DNA of 7,210 nt from assembly GCA_012719255.1 (NCBI GenBank), contig JAAYAS010000356.1, forward strand, positions 1-7,210, given 5' to 3'. Positions 6,606 to 7,210 of the stretch are shown here, one piece after another. The translations under genes were made by a program, and so were the position numbers. The stretch is from Microbacteriaceae bacterium. GTDB taxonomy: Bacteria; Actinomycetota; Actinomycetes; Actinomycetales; Microbacteriaceae. Within the stretch, counting starts at the first letter, position 1; each line of letters begins with the position of its first letter. The notes below the pieces were generated by a model. That model did no database searches and was not told the origin of the DNA. It worked only from the letters and a program-made list of their open reading frames with translations.

Positions 6606-6614
6606 TGCGATACT
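6606..6614 (+). promoter_or_regulatory. Candidate extended -10 promoter of the rne-like gene
   Basis: TGC followed by GATACT (6609-6614) fits an extended -10 (TGn plus a hexamer with 4 of 6 bases matching TATAAT). It is the most A/T-rich point between the terminator and the next gene. Transcription would start near 6621. A TTGACA-like CTGACC at 6582-6587 lies 21 bp away, longer than normal, so it may not be used. Confidence 0.55.
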
Positions 6615-6790
6615 GTGACGGTGCGCGAGAGCGCATGGAGACTTCACGAGCGCCCGCGGGTGCTCGGCAGAGCCGCACCGAGCGGCGACGCGCCCAGCGG
6701 CGCGAAGGATTTCCGTGGCGAGTCCACGGCACAGCGAGATTGACCGGCCGGTTCCGCGCATCGCGATCGGCCGGGGCAGGAGAGCCCCCG
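6615..6790 (+). other. Structured 5' leader of the rne-like gene (no gene seen)
   Basis: About 170 nt lie between the promoter candidate and the ATG at 6791. Several hairpins are visible: 6622-6626/6631-6635 with a GAGA (GNRA) tetraloop at the predicted 5' end; 6659-6668/6672-6679, imperfect; 6713-6718/6724-6729 (CCGTGG/CCACGG, loop CGAGT); and 6744-6750/6768-6774. The last ends four bases before the Shine-Dalgarno AGGAG at 6778-6782. The 10-bp palindrome ACCGGCCGGT (6743-6752) overlaps it. No good coding frame is seen. A structured leader would suit RNase E autoregulation, known in Escherichia coli, but that role is inferred here. Confidence 0.5.
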
Positions 6791-7210
6791 ATGGCGGACA
6801 GCGACAGCACCCCCACCCACGAGAACGAGCACGAGCAGCGCGACGAGCAGGCGGTCGAACCCGCCGCCGAGACCGGCGCCGGCGCCGAGGCCGAGATGCC
6901 CACCGCCGACGGCGAGGTCATCGGCGAGGCGATCGAGGCGGCCGGCAGCGAGGCCGTCGCGACCGGCGCCGACGACGCGGCGACTCCGGATGCGGCGACC
7001 GCGCCCCAGGCGGACGCCGAGCCGGCCACGACCGACGAGCCGGCCGATGCCGAGCGGGCGGGTGCCGAGCAGGCCGTCGCCGAGCAGACCGGCACCGAGC
7101 AGGCGCCGCCCGCCGCCGAGACCGACGAGCCGAGCGGCGCCGACGAGTCCGACGAGTCCGACGCGCGTGCCGAGGCCGGGACGACCGCCGAGGGCGACCG
7201 CACCGACGCG
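6791..7210 (+). CDS. rne: Probable ribonuclease E/G, disordered acidic N-terminal extension (partial)
   Basis: An ATG with AGGAG 8 nt upstream opens a frame of 140 codons that is still open at the right edge. The peptide begins MADSDSTPTHENEHEQRDEQ and is made almost only of Ala, Glu, Asp, Gly, Thr and Pro, with recurring AEQ, DEP and DES words. It is strongly acidic and must be disordered. No catalytic domain lies in the window. The call rests on position: in Actinobacteria the gene after ndk is commonly rne, and actinobacterial RNase E proteins often carry long low-complexity N-terminal extensions before the S1 domain. RNase E/G cuts single-stranded RNA in rRNA maturation and mRNA decay. 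Another acidic protein cannot be excluded from the visible part alone. The gene appears to have its own promoter, separated from ndk by a terminator. Confidence 0.68.
   Translation, partial: MADSDSTPTHENEHEQRDEQAVEPAAETGAGAEAEMPTADGEVIGEAIEAAGSEAVATGADDAATPDAATAPQADAEPATTDEPADAERAGAEQAVAEQTGTEQAPPAAETDEPSGADESDESDARAEAGTTAEGDRTDA

Noticed and set aside
6525..6743. Small gene in the ndk-rne interval
   Set aside because: It starts inside the terminator hairpin, crosses the promoter candidate, has no ribosome binding site and has poor codon composition.
6743..6752. ACCGGCCGGT palindrome as a repressor operator
   Set aside because: A 10-bp GC palindrome is frequent in such DNA, and it overlaps a longer leader hairpin; no known operator matches.

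Overview
The window is very GC-rich chromosomal DNA (third codon positions are almost all G or C) and carries a run of core housekeeping genes in an order typical of Actinobacteria: an aminoacyl-tRNA synthetase, folC, a DUF4233 membrane protein, ndk, and then what is very probably the start of rne (ribonuclease E/G). The eukaryote-like long isoleucyl-tRNA synthetase, its T-box leader and the codon use fit a member of the Microbacteriaceae or a close relative. The genus cannot be fixed from the sequence.

Layout. Positions 1-116 (minus strand) hold the start of a divergent gene whose product looks exported; it runs off the left edge. Positions 117-260 are a divergent intergenic region with a G-run motif and a candidate -10 element. 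Positions 261-449 hold a translational T-box riboswitch with an ultra-short Stem I, an AUC (Ile) specifier, a UGGU tRNA-end-binding bulge and a sequestrator that can cover the ileS Shine-Dalgarno. Then come ileS (458-3730), folC (3727-5481) and a DUF4233 gene (5478-5930), joined by 4-bp stop/start overlaps. A 60-bp gap with a weak promoter candidate precedes ndk (5991-6449). A long hairpin at 6491-6544 probably ends the operon. A new promoter near 6606-6614 and a structured leader of about 170 nt precede an acidic, disordered reading frame from 6791 to the window edge, read as the N-terminus of RNase E.

How the genes work together. IleS charges tRNA-Ile, and uncharged tRNA-Ile is the expected signal sensed by the leader to open ileS translation. 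Because folC and DUF4233 start inside the stop codons of their upstream neighbours, their translation may partly follow ileS. FolC makes folylpolyglutamates, ndk balances nucleoside triphosphates, and RNase E/G processes and degrades RNA, so the locus groups translation and nucleotide or one-carbon metabolism genes.

No CRISPR array, transposon, phage gene, tRNA or rRNA is visible, and I see no defence-like or otherwise exotic new system. The points most worth a second look are the T-box leader, the 15-bp minisatellite coding for the FolC tail, the N-terminal extension of FolC, the uncharacterised DUF4233 protein, and the structured rne leader.
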